From assembly GCA_913060985.1 (NCBI GenBank), contig CAJXTQ010000005.1, positions 1 to 19,805 of the forward strand: a stretch of DNA of 19,805 nt, read 5' to 3'. Below are positions 8,187 through 15,679 of this stretch, one piece after another (the first letter of the stretch is position 1; each line of letters begins with the position of its first letter). The notes beneath the pieces are model-generated. The model had not been told where the DNA came from, did not search any database, and worked only from the letters and a program-made list of their open reading frames with translations. The stretch is from an uncultured Micrococcales bacterium. Lineage in GTDB: Bacteria > Actinomycetota > Actinomycetes > Actinomycetales > Microbacteriaceae. The position numbers and the translations under genes are program-made.

Positions 8187-8842
8187 ACCTAGAGCAGAGA
8201 TTGCGGGCGGTCCGTGACCGGATAGCTGCGGCATCAAAAGCTGCCAGCAGGGACCAGCCAACCCTGGTTGTTGTTACAAAGAATCACCCGGTGGACCTTG
8301 TGCGGGAGCTTTACGATCTAGGTGAGCGAGATTTTGGTGAGAATCGTGATCAGGAAGCATCTCTCAAGGCAATGGATTTTACCCCAGGTCAAAACGACTA
8401 CCGATGGCACTTCATTGGGCAGTTGCAATCAAATAAGGTCAAATCAGTATTGAACTACGCCGGTTTTTTGCACTCACTGGATCGGCAGTCTTTACTCAAA
8501 GAGCTAGCGAAGAGGGAAGCCAACCTGAAGGTCTTTATCCAGATGAACTTGACCGATGATCCCAATCGGGGAGGAATAAACCCTGAGGACTTGGTGGCTT
8601 TTGCTAATCAGGTAATGGAGGTTAGTAGCCTGGAGTTAATCGGAGTTATGGCAGTTGGAGGGCTGGATGTTGAGCCAGAGCGCGAATTTGAAAGAGTTGC
8701 AAGCGCCAGCCAAATTCTGCAGACAGTGAATCCGGAAGCTAATCAAATCTCAGCAGGGATGAGTGGTGATTTTGAGCAGGCTATTGCTTACGGAGCGACA
8801 CACCTCAGGATTGGGAGCCTAATTACTGGCAACAGCCACTGA
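8183..8842 (+). CDS. yggS: YggS family pyridoxal phosphate homeostasis protein (PLPBP)
   Basis: This single-domain alanine-racemase-fold protein binds pyridoxal 5'-phosphate and maintains the PLP pool; no catalytic activity is established for the family. The 219-residue product has the PLP-binding Lys K33 in VVVTKNHP, then RDFGENRDQEA, the highly conserved WHFIGQLQSNK at 75-85 and the closing GMSGDFEQAIAYGATHLRIG. The TTG start at 8183 overlaps the ftsZ stop (TTGA) and matches the usual N-terminal helix of the family, but there is no ribosome binding site, so coupling to ftsZ is likely. In most actinobacteria pgeF (yfiH) sits between ftsZ and this gene; here it is absent. Confidence 0.95.
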   Translation: MNLEQRLRAVRDRIAAASKAASRDQPTLVVVTKNHPVDLVRELYDLGERDFGENRDQEASLKAMDFTPGQNDYRWHFIGQLQSNKVKSVLNYAGFLHSLDRQSLLKELAKREANLKVFIQMNLTDDPNRGGINPEDLVAFANQVMEVSSLELIGVMAVGGLDVEPEREFERVASASQILQTVNPEANQISAGMSGDFEQAIAYGATHLRIGSLITGNSH

Positions 8843-8875
8843 AGCGAATACTCTTGTATGTGACTAGGAGGATAA

Positions 8876-9277
8876 ATGGGCGCGTGGGACAGTTTTATGA
8901 GTTTTTTGGGCTTTTCGCAGTCCGAGAATCAGGCCAAGCCCGAGCAGGTCACTTCCAGACCAAAGCCGCAGCCATCAAAGCCAGTCAGAAAGTCCAGTGG
9001 CGACATGAGTGACATATACACAATTGAGGCCAAAGAGTACGCAGACGCCAAAGATATCGCGGAGGTTTTCCGCCAGGGTGTCCCAGTGATTGTCAACATA
9101 GGTGACATGAGCGAGGCCGACGCCAAACGCATCCTTGATTTCATGCTTGGCCTCAAAGCGGGCCTTGAGGGCCACCTAAAGCGGGTTACGCCCAAGGTTT
9201 TTGTGCTCAGCCCCACAAACGTGAATGTCAATCATGGTGAGGAGTCCTCAGAGGAAGAGGAAGAGCTCCTAAGCTAA
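8876..9277 (+). CDS. sepF: Cell division protein SepF
   Basis: SepF anchors FtsZ filaments to the membrane and aligns them, taking the place of FtsA in actinobacteria. The 133-residue protein begins with an amphipathic stretch (MGAWDSFMSFLGF) that fits the membrane-binding helix. A Pro/Lys-rich linker follows at about 20-42, and then the SepF core at about 47-115 with VIVNIGDMSEADAKRILDF. The C-terminus is unusual: after FVLSPTNVNVN comes an acidic tail, GEESSEEEEELLS (121-133). The ATG at 8876 has a perfect AGGAGG at 8866-8871. A weak promoter-like pair, CTGGCA at 8826-8831 and TACTCT at 8849-8854, is spaced by 17 bases. The yggT ATG follows its stop without a gap. Confidence 0.94.
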   Translation: MGAWDSFMSFLGFSQSENQAKPEQVTSRPKPQPSKPVRKSSGDMSDIYTIEAKEYADAKDIAEVFRQGVPVIVNIGDMSEADAKRILDFMLGLKAGLEGHLKRVTPKVFVLSPTNVNVNHGEESSEEEEELLS

Positions 9278-9568
9278 ATGGAACTACTAATTTCGCTACT
9301 GCTTCTAGCCCTCGATATCTATTGGTGGGTTTTGATTATCAGGCTGATTTCCGATTTGGTAATGAGTTTTTCCAGAGGGTGGAGACCTTCGGGCATCCTG
9401 GTTCCAATTCTTGAGGTCGTTTATACCCTTACCGATCCACCGCTTAGGTTTATTCGTCGATTCATTCCACCGCTGAATTTGGGAGGAATATCCCTCGATT
9501 TCGCCTTCATTATCGTGCTTATCGGCATATCGATTCTGCAGTCGATTTTGGCAGGTTTCTTATTTTGA
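9278..9568 (+). CDS. YggT family membrane protein
   Basis: This is a 96-residue hydrophobic protein of the YggT family, usually found between sepF and divIVA in Gram-positive bacteria; its molecular role is not settled. Two membrane segments are clear: residues about 3-27 and about 67-96. Between them lies the family-typical loop with VYTLTDPPLRFIRRFIPPL, in which the Asp-Pro-Pro and Arg residues are characteristic. The ATG is adjacent to the sepF stop, and the purine-rich end of sepF supplies the ribosome binding site. The gene's last part carries the likely divIVA promoter. Confidence 0.9.
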   Translation: MELLISLLLLALDIYWWVLIIRLISDLVMSFSRGWRPSGILVPILEVVYTLTDPPLRFIRRFIPPLNLGGISLDFAFIIVLIGISILQSILAGFLF

Positions 9569-9576
9569 TTTAAACT
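9548..9576 (+). promoter_or_regulatory. Candidate sigma-A-type promoter of divIVA
   Basis: TTGGCA (9548-9553) and TAAACT (9571-9576) are separated by exactly 17 bases and match the -35 and -10 consensus at five and four of six positions. Initiation near 9583 would give a leader of about 37 bases that starts with a small hairpin, GAACT (9586-9590) and AGTTC (9594-9598) around TTG. A second TAAACT lies at 9579-9584. The -35 is inside yggT. Confidence 0.45.
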
Positions 9577-9619
9577 TCTAAACTGGAACTTTGAGTTCTG
9601 AGAAAGTAGTGAGGCTGCT

Positions 9620-10165
9620 ATGGCACTAACACCCGAAGACGTGGTGAGCAAAAGGTTTACAACCACCAAATTCCGTGACGGTTACGACCAGGACGAGGTT
9701 GATGATTTCCTGGACGAGGTAGTCGAGGAAATGCGTCGCCTTACAAAAGAGAATGAAGAGCTTCGCAGTGGAGGCAGTGTTCCAGCTCCGGTTGCTGAGT
9801 ACCAGCCACCAAAAATTGATACCACGACACCTGAGGGTGGCACCCCTGAAGAGTCCAGTCACAATCTTCTAGCCTTGGCCCGTAAACTCCACGAGCAGCA
9901 CGTCAGTGAGGGTGTAGCCAAGCGTGATGAGCTGGTTCAAGAGGGTCAAGAGACTGCCAACAGGCTAGTTCGAGAAGCAGAGAATCAAGTTCGGCAGGAA
10001 CTTGCAAAGCTTGAAACAGAGCGCTCCTCTGTTGAAACCGAGATTCGTGAACTGAAAGAATTTGAAACTCGCTACCGCCGTGAGCTCCGCGAATACATCG
10101 AGGGACAACTTTCCACCCTGGATGTAAATAAGCCAACTCAGACGGATAATGCGGACGAGGAGTAA
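9620..10165 (+). CDS. divIVA: DivIVA domain cell polarity protein (Wag31 type)
   Basis: DivIVA/Wag31 is a cytoplasmic coiled-coil scaffold that binds negatively curved membrane at poles and septa and directs polar wall growth in actinobacteria. The 181-residue protein has the conserved N-terminal domain at about 1-50, with MALTPEDVVSKRF, TTKFRDGYDQDEVDDFLDEV and the following coiled coil. A Pro-rich linker covers about 54-75. A second long charged coiled coil at about 82-170 contains repeated Glu/Arg-rich heptads. It is shorter than the roughly 260-residue mycobacterial Wag31, mainly through a shorter linker and tail. The ATG at 9620 has GAGG at 9611-9614. Its last 17 bases overlap the lspA reading frame. 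Confidence 0.95.
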   Translation: MALTPEDVVSKRFTTTKFRDGYDQDEVDDFLDEVVEEMRRLTKENEELRSGGSVPAPVAEYQPPKIDTTTPEGGTPEESSHNLLALARKLHEQHVSEGVAKRDELVQEGQETANRLVREAENQVRQELAKLETERSSVETEIRELKEFETRYRRELREYIEGQLSTLDVNKPTQTDNADEE

Positions 10166-10634
10166 TACCTACGTAGTTTTAGGTATTGCTCTTTTTATCC
10201 TTTTTCTCGATCAGCTTTCAAAGTTCCTCATCGAGGATCGACTGGCACCTGGGGAGTCAATCAATGTAATCGGTGAACTTCTAAGATTCACCCTTGTTTA
10301 CAACGACTCAGCGGCATTCTCTCTTGGCGTGGGGGCAACCTGGCCGCTAACGATAATTAGTGCAATAGCGGTTTTGGCACTGATTTGGTTTGGTCCGCGA
10401 AGTAAAACCACTATCTGGCTAATTATTTCTGGCTTCGTTTTAGGCGGAGCAACTGGCAACCTGGTGGATCGACTATTCCGAGAGCCGGGTTTTGCAAACG
10501 GCCATGTTGTGGATTTCTTACAGATCCCATTTAACTTTCCGATATTTAATCTGGCGGACTCTTTTGTGGTTGTCGGAGTGGCGCTGGCTTTAATCCAAAC
10601 CTTTAGAGGTGACGAACTTGGCGGCGGTAAATGA
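10149..10634 (+). CDS. lspA: Lipoprotein signal peptidase LspA (signal peptidase II)
   Basis: LspA is a membrane aspartyl protease that removes signal peptides from diacylglyceryl-modified prolipoproteins. The 161-residue protein has four membrane segments and the conserved blocks DQLSKFLIEDRL (21-32), FTLVYNDSAAFSLG (47-60), GGATGNLVDRL (99-109), HVVDFLQIPFNFP (119-131) and FNLADS (133-138). The catalytic Asp pair is D122 and D137 by alignment with the family. In the second block the usual N-x-G-A-A-F reads N-D-S-A-A-F. The ATG at 10149 overlaps the end of divIVA by 17 bases; the next in-frame candidates would cut into the first membrane segment. The stop overlaps the next gene's ATG (ATGA). 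Confidence 0.95.
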   Translation: MRTRSNTYVVLGIALFILFLDQLSKFLIEDRLAPGESINVIGELLRFTLVYNDSAAFSLGVGATWPLTIISAIAVLALIWFGPRSKTTIWLIISGFVLGGATGNLVDRLFREPGFANGHVVDFLQIPFNFPIFNLADSFVVVGVALALIQTFRGDELGGGK

Positions 10635-11557
10635 TTTTCACGGTTCCTGAAGAACTGGATGGAATCAGAGCAGATAGTGGGCTTGCAAAGATAAGCGGGC
10701 TATCAAGAGCCAAAATTACCGATGCCATTACTATCGGGGATGTCTTGATTGATGGTAAGCCTTGCGACAAATCAGCACCTTTGAAAACCGGTCAACTGGT
10801 TGAGATCAGTCTTTCCTCTAAACCAACCCTGGAGTTGAAACCAATTTCAGATGAACGCTTGAAGGTGGTTTTTGAAGATGAGGCAATAGTGGTTATCGAC
10901 AAGCCCGCGGGTGTTGTTTCTCATCCGACAGTAGGTTTTGATGGACCAAGTGTTCCCGAGATTCTCCTGGCCAGAGGAATTGAGCTATCCACCAGCGGTG
11001 CAAGTGAAAGACAAGGAATTGTGCAGAGGTTGGATGTTGGAACCAGCGGGCTTATGACATTGGCTAAAAGTGAGCGCAGCTACAGCACGCTAAAGCAGAT
11101 GTTTAGAGACCGAGAGGTGAAAAAAACCTACCACGCAATAGTCCAAGGCCATCTCGATCCCTCCAGTGGCACTATCGATTCACCAATAGCAAGATCGACA
11201 AAACACGAGTACAAATTTCGTGTGGCGGCAGATGGAAAACCCTCTGTCACCCACTACGACACGCTTGAGGTTTTTCCTGGCGCAACTTTGGTTGAGGTTG
11301 GGTTGGAGACCGGAAGAACTCATCAGATTAGAGTCCATTTTGACGCTTTCAGGCACCCTCTTGTTGGGGACGATCTTTATGGCGCAAACCCAAAGCTTGC
11401 AGCCAAGTTGGGGTTGACTAGGCAATGGTTACACGCCACAGCTTTGGAGTTCAAGCACCCAATATCAGGTGAGCTGGTCAGGTTTGAAAGTGAATACCCG
11501 GATGATTTGTCAAACTCACTCTCAATTTTGAGATCCTCGAGCATAAGTTTTAACTAA
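10631..11557 (+). CDS. RluA/RluD family pseudouridine synthase
   Basis: This enzyme isomerises uridine to pseudouridine in RNA, probably in 23S rRNA. It has an N-terminal S4 RNA-binding domain (about 12-60, LSRAKITDAITIGDVLIDG) and an RluA catalytic domain from about 80. Family motifs are IVVIDKPAGVVSHP at 86-99, VQRLDVGTSGLMTLAK at 131-146 with the catalytic Asp D135, and GRTHQIRVHFDAFRHPLVGDD. The S4 domain points to the RluD subgroup, although the exact target uridines cannot be read from sequence. At 308 residues it is full length. The ATG lies in the lspA stop (ATGA). Its pairing with lspA is common in Gram-positive bacteria. Confidence 0.93.
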   Translation: MIFTVPEELDGIRADSGLAKISGLSRAKITDAITIGDVLIDGKPCDKSAPLKTGQLVEISLSSKPTLELKPISDERLKVVFEDEAIVVIDKPAGVVSHPTVGFDGPSVPEILLARGIELSTSGASERQGIVQRLDVGTSGLMTLAKSERSYSTLKQMFRDREVKKTYHAIVQGHLDPSSGTIDSPIARSTKHEYKFRVAADGKPSVTHYDTLEVFPGATLVEVGLETGRTHQIRVHFDAFRHPLVGDDLYGANPKLAAKLGLTRQWLHATALEFKHPISGELVRFESEYPDDLSNSLSILRSSSISFN

Positions 11558-11564
11558 GTTTGGG

Positions 11565-11583
11565 CGTGGAGAATAAAGCCACG
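11565..11583 (+). repeat. Short inverted repeat between the pseudouridine synthase gene and dnaE
   Basis: CGTGG (11565-11569) and CCACG (11579-11583) are complementary around a nine-base loop. No T-tract follows, so termination is doubtful. The rest of the 68-base gap (11558-11625) holds the dnaE ribosome binding site and no promoter I can support. Confidence 0.3.
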
Positions 11584-11616
11584 AACATAACTGCTTTAGG
11601 TTAGTGATACGTATAT

Positions 11617-11624
11617 GGAGGTGA
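11617..11624 (+). promoter_or_regulatory. Ribosome binding site of dnaE
   Basis: GGAGGTGA is an extended match to the 3' end of 16S rRNA and lies just before the GTG at 11626. It fixes this start; the ATG at 11615 is in another frame and reaches a stop after four codons. Confidence 0.7.
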
Positions 11625-11625
11625 A

Positions 11626-14600
11626 GTGAGCAAAGATAATTTTGTCCACCTCCACTGCCACACAGAGTATTCAATGCTTGACGGTGCAGCTCGAATAGGT
11701 GAGCTTGTGAATACCGCAGCCGAGCAAAACATGCCCGCGATAGCGATAACCGACCATGGAAATAACTTCGGGGCTTACGAGTTTTGGAAACAGGCCAGCG
11801 CTGCCGGAATAAAGCCGATTATTGGCCTCGAAGCCTATATGACCCCAGGAACAGGAAGTCGAAAAGAGAAGACCCGTGTGAAGTGGGCAGAGGGTGGTCA
11901 GGATGACGTGAGTGCTAGTGGCGCCTACACCCACATGACACTTTTGAGCACCGACAACCAATCGATGCAAAACCTTTTCCGAATGAGCTCGCAGGCTTCT
12001 TTGGACGGTTTCTATTTCAAGCCAAGAATTGACATGGAGCTGATAGAGAAATATGGCACAGGCCTTATCGGGACAAGCGGCTGCGCAAGTGGTGAGGTGC
12101 AAACCAGACTCCGGTTGGGCCAGTATCAAGAGGCTCGTGAGGCAGCAGCCAGGATGCGTGATGCGCTTGGAAAAGAGAACTACTTCATTGAGCTGATGGA
12201 TCATGGCATAGACATCGAAACTCGAGTCATGGCAGATCTAATTCAGCTAGCCAAAGATCTTGATATTCCGCTGCTTGCTACCAATGATCTTCATTACACA
12301 AAAAAGGACGACTGGGAGGCGCACGAAGCTCTCCTGAGCGTTCAGTCCGGGTCTAATCTCTATGACCCGAACAGGTTCAAGTTTGATTCCCAAGAGTTCT
12401 ACTTAAAGTCCGCCCAAGAAATGCGGGAGATATTCAGAGATTATCCAGAGGCGTGCGATAACACTTTGTTGGTTGCTGAACGTTGCGAGATCAGCTTCGA
12501 AAAACGCGACTTGATGCCGAGATTTCCAACTCCGGAGGGGGAGAGCGAGGCAAGTTGGTTTGAGAAGGAAGTCTGGAAGGGGATGAATAATCGCTATCAC
12601 GGCAATATCCCGGAAAAAGCCAGAGAACAGGCTTCTTACGAGATCGAAGTGATCCTAAGCATGGGTTTCCCCGGGTATTTTTTGGTAGTCAGTGACTTCA
12701 TCTCTTGGGCTCGGGAACAGGGGATTCGTGTAGGTCCGGGACGCGGAAGCGCGGCTGCCTCGATTGTTTCCTATGCACTCGGTATTACCGAGCTGGACCC
12801 GATTGAGCATGATTTGATCTTCGAGCGTTTTCTGAACCCGGAGCGCGTAACGATGCCTGATATTGATGTTGATTTCGACGACCGTAGAAGACCAGAGGTT
12901 ATTCGGTATGTCACCGAGAAATATGGGGCAGACCGAGTCGCACAAATCGTTACTTATGGAACCATCAAGGCCAAGCAAGCACTGAAGGACGCGGCTCGAG
13001 TATTGGCCTTGCCCTACGCAGCTGGCGAAAAACTGACCAAGGCCATGCCTCCGATGGTTCTTGGAAGAGACGCAAGCCTTGACGACACCATAAACAAAGA
13101 CAGCGAACGTTACAGCGAGGCCGCTGAGTTCAGAGAGCTCATTGACACTGATGAGGATTCAAAGAGGATATTTGAACTAGCCCAAGGACTTGAATCTTTG
13201 AAGCGCCAGTGGGGAGTTCACGCTGCCGGTGTGATTATGTCCGCAGAGCCCCTTACAGACGTCATCCCGATTATGAAACGCGAGGATGACGGGGCGATTA
13301 TCACACAGTTTGATCAGCCACCGTGTGAGGAATTGGGTCTGCTAAAGATGGATTTCCTGGGGCTTAGAAACCTCACAGTCATTGACGATGCGCTGGAGAA
13401 CATAAAGCGCAACCGCGGTGAGGAAGTGGTGCTTGAAAAGCTGGATATGAACAGTGATGAAAAAACCTATCAGCTACTCTCTCGCGGAGACACACTTGGC
13501 GTATTCCAGCTGGATAGCGATAATATGCGAAGCCTTCTGAGGCTATTGAAACCAAGCGAATTTGAGCACATTTCGGCGGTTGGAGCTTTGTATAGACCAG
13601 GCCCGATGGGCATGAATTCACACACAAACTATGCGCAGCGTAAAAACGGACTTCAGCAGCCCGAGAGCATTCATCCGGAGCTAGAGGGCCCGTTAGAAGA
13701 AATTCTGGGTCCTACCTATGGACTGATTGTGTATCAGGAGCAGGTGATGGCGGTCGCTCAGAAAGTTGCGGGATACAGCCTCGGTCAAGCAGACCTCTTG
13801 CGAAGGGCGATGGGAAAGAAAAAGCCTGAAGAGCTGGCAAAGCAATTTGCTGGGTTCAGCGAGGGCATGAAATCAAAAGGCTTCTCAGATGCTGCCATAA
13901 AGGCATTGTGGGACACGCTTCTGCCATTCGCTGACTATGCATTCAATAAGGCGCACAGTGCTGGCTATGGAGTGTTGAGTTTTTGGACCGCTTACCTAAA
14001 AGCCAATTACCCGGCTGAGTACATGGCTGCACTTCTGACAAGCGTGAGTGATTCAAAAGATCGACTTGCAATTTATCTCAATGAGTGTCGCAGGATGGGG
14101 ATTAAGGTCTTGCCGCCAGATGTGAATGAATCGATCGGGGTTTTCGCTGCTGCGGGAGATGACATTCGCTTTGGCTTGGGTGCAATTCGAAATGTTGGAA
14201 AAAACGTTGTTGCCGCAATTATTGAGGCCAGGGAAACAAAAGGTAGCTTCAGCTCCTTCAATGACTTTATTTCGAAGGTGAGCGCTCAGGCTTGCACTAA
14301 GCGAGTCGTTGAAGCACTCATCAAGGCTGGTGCCTTCGATTCAATGTCCCATAATCGCCGAGCATTGATGGCAATTCACGAGGACGCGGTTGAGGCCGCC
14401 AGCGTGACCAAGCGTAATGAGTCGCTGGGTCAGGTGGATCTTTTTGGATCTTTAGAAGAGGACACCACCTCCATAACCATTCCTGACCTACCGGAATGGT
14501 CCAAGCGGGACAAGCTATCGCATGAAAGAGAAATGCTTGGTTTGTACGTGAGCGACCATCCTTTGAGCGGCCAAGAGTCCGTTCTTGGAAGAAACAGCGA

Positions 14601-15129
14601 TTCCAGCATCGCTCAACTGCTTGCGCGATCCGAAGTTCCCGATGGTGAAATTCTCACCCTTGCTGGGCTGATAACAGCTGTAAACCACAGGGTTGCGAGA
14701 AATAGCGGCAATCCATACGCATCAGTTTCGCTTGAAGATTTCAGCGGAGAGATTCAAGTTATGTTCATGGGCAAGACCTACCTGCAATATAAAGAGCAAC
14801 TGCTCCCTGATCAAACAGTTTCAATCAGAGTGAGAATCTCGAGAAGAGACGAAGGAATTTCCGCTTCAGCAATCTCGATGGAGATTATTGATGCATCTCG
14901 TGAAGACGGTGGAGTGGTGACCCTGAATATTCGTGACAGCTTGGCCACAAAGCAAAGAATGGATCAATTGCGAGCGATTTTAGAAACTTACGAGGGGCCG
15001 GTTGAGGTTCAACTGAAACTTACTGGAACCGAAGGGGACAGACACTTCCTTCTTCCGCAAAGGGTGAAAGTGTGCCCAGAGTTGTTTGGAGAGGTCAAAC
15101 AGCTTTTGGGAGCTGAGAGCATAAGTTAG
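11626..15129 (+). CDS. dnaE: DNA polymerase III subunit alpha DnaE (replicative)
   Basis: This is the catalytic subunit of the replicative polymerase. The 1167-residue length matches actinobacterial DnaE1. The N-terminal PHP domain carries a complete metal-ligand set by alignment: H10, H12, D19, H44, E69, H103, C153, D221 and H223, which in actinobacteria indicates an active proofreading exonuclease. The polymerase core has GPGRGSAAAS at about 376, PDIDVDF with D412 and D414, and LKMDFLGLR with D576 as the third catalytic Asp. QVDLF at 936-940 is a beta-clamp-binding motif. An OB-fold (AGLITAVNHRV onward, about 1010-1080) follows. No intein or frameshift is present. The stop shares four bases with the stop of the convergent gene. 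Confidence 0.98.
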   Translation: MSKDNFVHLHCHTEYSMLDGAARIGELVNTAAEQNMPAIAITDHGNNFGAYEFWKQASAAGIKPIIGLEAYMTPGTGSRKEKTRVKWAEGGQDDVSASGAYTHMTLLSTDNQSMQNLFRMSSQASLDGFYFKPRIDMELIEKYGTGLIGTSGCASGEVQTRLRLGQYQEAREAAARMRDALGKENYFIELMDHGIDIETRVMADLIQLAKDLDIPLLATNDLHYTKKDDWEAHEALLSVQSGSNLYDPNRFKFDSQEFYLKSAQEMREIFRDYPEACDNTLLVAERCEISFEKRDLMPRFPTPEGESEASWFEKEVWKGMNNRYHGNIPEKAREQASYEIEVILSMGFPGYFLVVSDFISWAREQGIRVGPGRGSAAASIVSYALGITELDPIEHDLIFERFLNPERVTMPDIDVDFDDRRRPEVIRYVTEKYGADRVAQIVTYGTIKAKQALKDAARVLALPYAAGEKLTKAMPPMVLGRDASLDDTINKDSERYSEAAEFRELIDTDEDSKRIFELAQGLESLKRQWGVHAAGVIMSAEPLTDVIPIMKREDDGAIITQFDQPPCEELGLLKMDFLGLRNLTVIDDALENIKRNRGEEVVLEKLDMNSDEKTYQLLSRGDTLGVFQLDSDNMRSLLRLLKPSEFEHISAVGALYRPGPMGMNSHTNYAQRKNGLQQPESIHPELEGPLEEILGPTYGLIVYQEQVMAVAQKVAGYSLGQADLLRRAMGKKKPEELAKQFAGFSEGMKSKGFSDAAIKALWDTLLPFADYAFNKAHSAGYGVLSFWTAYLKANYPAEYMAALLTSVSDSKDRLAIYLNECRRMGIKVLPPDVNESIGVFAAAGDDIRFGLGAIRNVGKNVVAAIIEARETKGSFSSFNDFISKVSAQACTKRVVEALIKAGAFDSMSHNRRALMAIHEDAVEAASVTKRNESLGQVDLFGSLEEDTTSITIPDLPEWSKRDKLSHEREMLGLYVSDHPLSGQESVLGRNSDSSIAQLLARSEVPDGEILTLAGLITAVNHRVARNSGNPYASVSLEDFSGEIQVMFMGKTYLQYKEQLLPDQTVSIRVRISRRDEGISASAISMEIIDASREDGGVVTLNIRDSLATKQRMDQLRAILETYEGPVEVQLKLTGTEGDRHFLLPQRVKVCPELFGEVKQLLGAESIS

Positions 15130-15629
15130 AAATTATCCGCCAGTCTCTCACCAATTTGGTGATATCCACGTTGGAAGTATGTAATCGGAGATTGCTCGTT
15201 GAATTCAATTCCCGATTCAACGTCACAGATCACAACTGCATTTTTCTCGATGTCAATAACTTCTCGAATTCGAACAAACAAAACTGCACTCGCCGTTTCA
15301 AAAACGGGCACACCTTCGTCGCCTTCTGAGTATCCACCGGAAAACCTCTGCTCCTTCGGACCTGCGAGTCGCTGGGCAAGTTCTAGATTCTCAGACCCCA
15401 AAACATGCAGGCCCAGCAAGCGACCTTTAGTCATTAATGGGTAACTAGAGGAACCCTGGGCGATGTTGAGTGAGACAAGTGGCGGGTTGGAGCCAAGGCT
15501 TGTTGCGCTGGATGCGGTGAAGCCAAAAGGTTCCCCGTTATCAGAACCGGTAATGATGCTAATGCCAGAAGCATGTCTTCTAAATGCAGCTTTTAGAGCT
15601 TCCGCCCCGAGCAAAGTATTATTTGTCAT
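15126..15629 (-). CDS. Flavin reductase family protein (FMN-binding split barrel)
   Basis: The 167-residue product resembles flavin reductase-like proteins that bind FMN in a split beta-barrel and often reduce free flavin with NAD(P)H for a partner monooxygenase. Characteristic stretches are LKAAFRRHASGISIITG near the start, GFTASSATSLGSNPPLVSLNI, and a closing ITYFQRGYHQIG. The partner enzyme is not in the window, so the substrate and physiological role are unknown. I chose the ATG at 15629, because the family usually starts about a dozen residues before the AFRRHASG motif. The frame stays open to an ATG at 15677, which would abut hisD. A clear ribosome binding site is missing at both. It is convergent with dnaE and divergent from hisD. 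Confidence 0.8.
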   Translation of the reverse strand: MTNNTLLGAEALKAAFRRHASGISIITGSDNGEPFGFTASSATSLGSNPPLVSLNIAQGSSSYPLMTKGRLLGLHVLGSENLELAQRLAGPKEQRFSGGYSEGDEGVPVFETASAVLFVRIREVIDIEKNAVVICDVESGIEFNEQSPITYFQRGYHQIGERLADNF

Positions 15630-15679
15630 CCGTATAAGGTTAAGGGATTGCAAACGGTGAATTCTAGGAAAGGCCAAGA
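15630..15679. promoter_or_regulatory. Divergent intergenic region between the flavin reductase-like gene and hisD
   Basis: These 50 bases separate two back-to-back starts and should hold promoters for both. A near-tandem repeat, TAAGGT then TAAGGG, occupies 15635-15646. I could not assign a -35/-10 pair with normal spacing on either strand. Confidence 0.3.
15666..15673 (+). promoter_or_regulatory. Ribosome binding site of hisD
   Basis: AGGAAAGG lies six bases before a TTG at 15680 and decides this non-ATG start. No in-frame ATG occurs before the conserved part of HisD. Confidence 0.6.

Noticed and set aside
7719..8261. A 180-codon open frame on the - strand opposite the end of ftsZ
   Set aside because: Its translation has no recognisable domain, and it is complementary to conserved ftsZ and yggS coding sequence; it is a shadow frame.
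11565..11583. Terminator after the pseudouridine synthase gene
   Set aside because: The hairpin is only five pairs with a nine-base loop and has no T-tract.
11671..12204. A 177-codon open frame on the - strand opposite the dnaE PHP domain
   Set aside because: Cys- and His-rich composition comes from the complement of conserved dnaE codons; no own start signals or family resemblance.
15630..15677. Longer start of the flavin reductase-like gene at 15677
   Set aside because: It adds 16 residues not expected in the family and would leave only two bases before the divergent hisD start, with no room for promoters.
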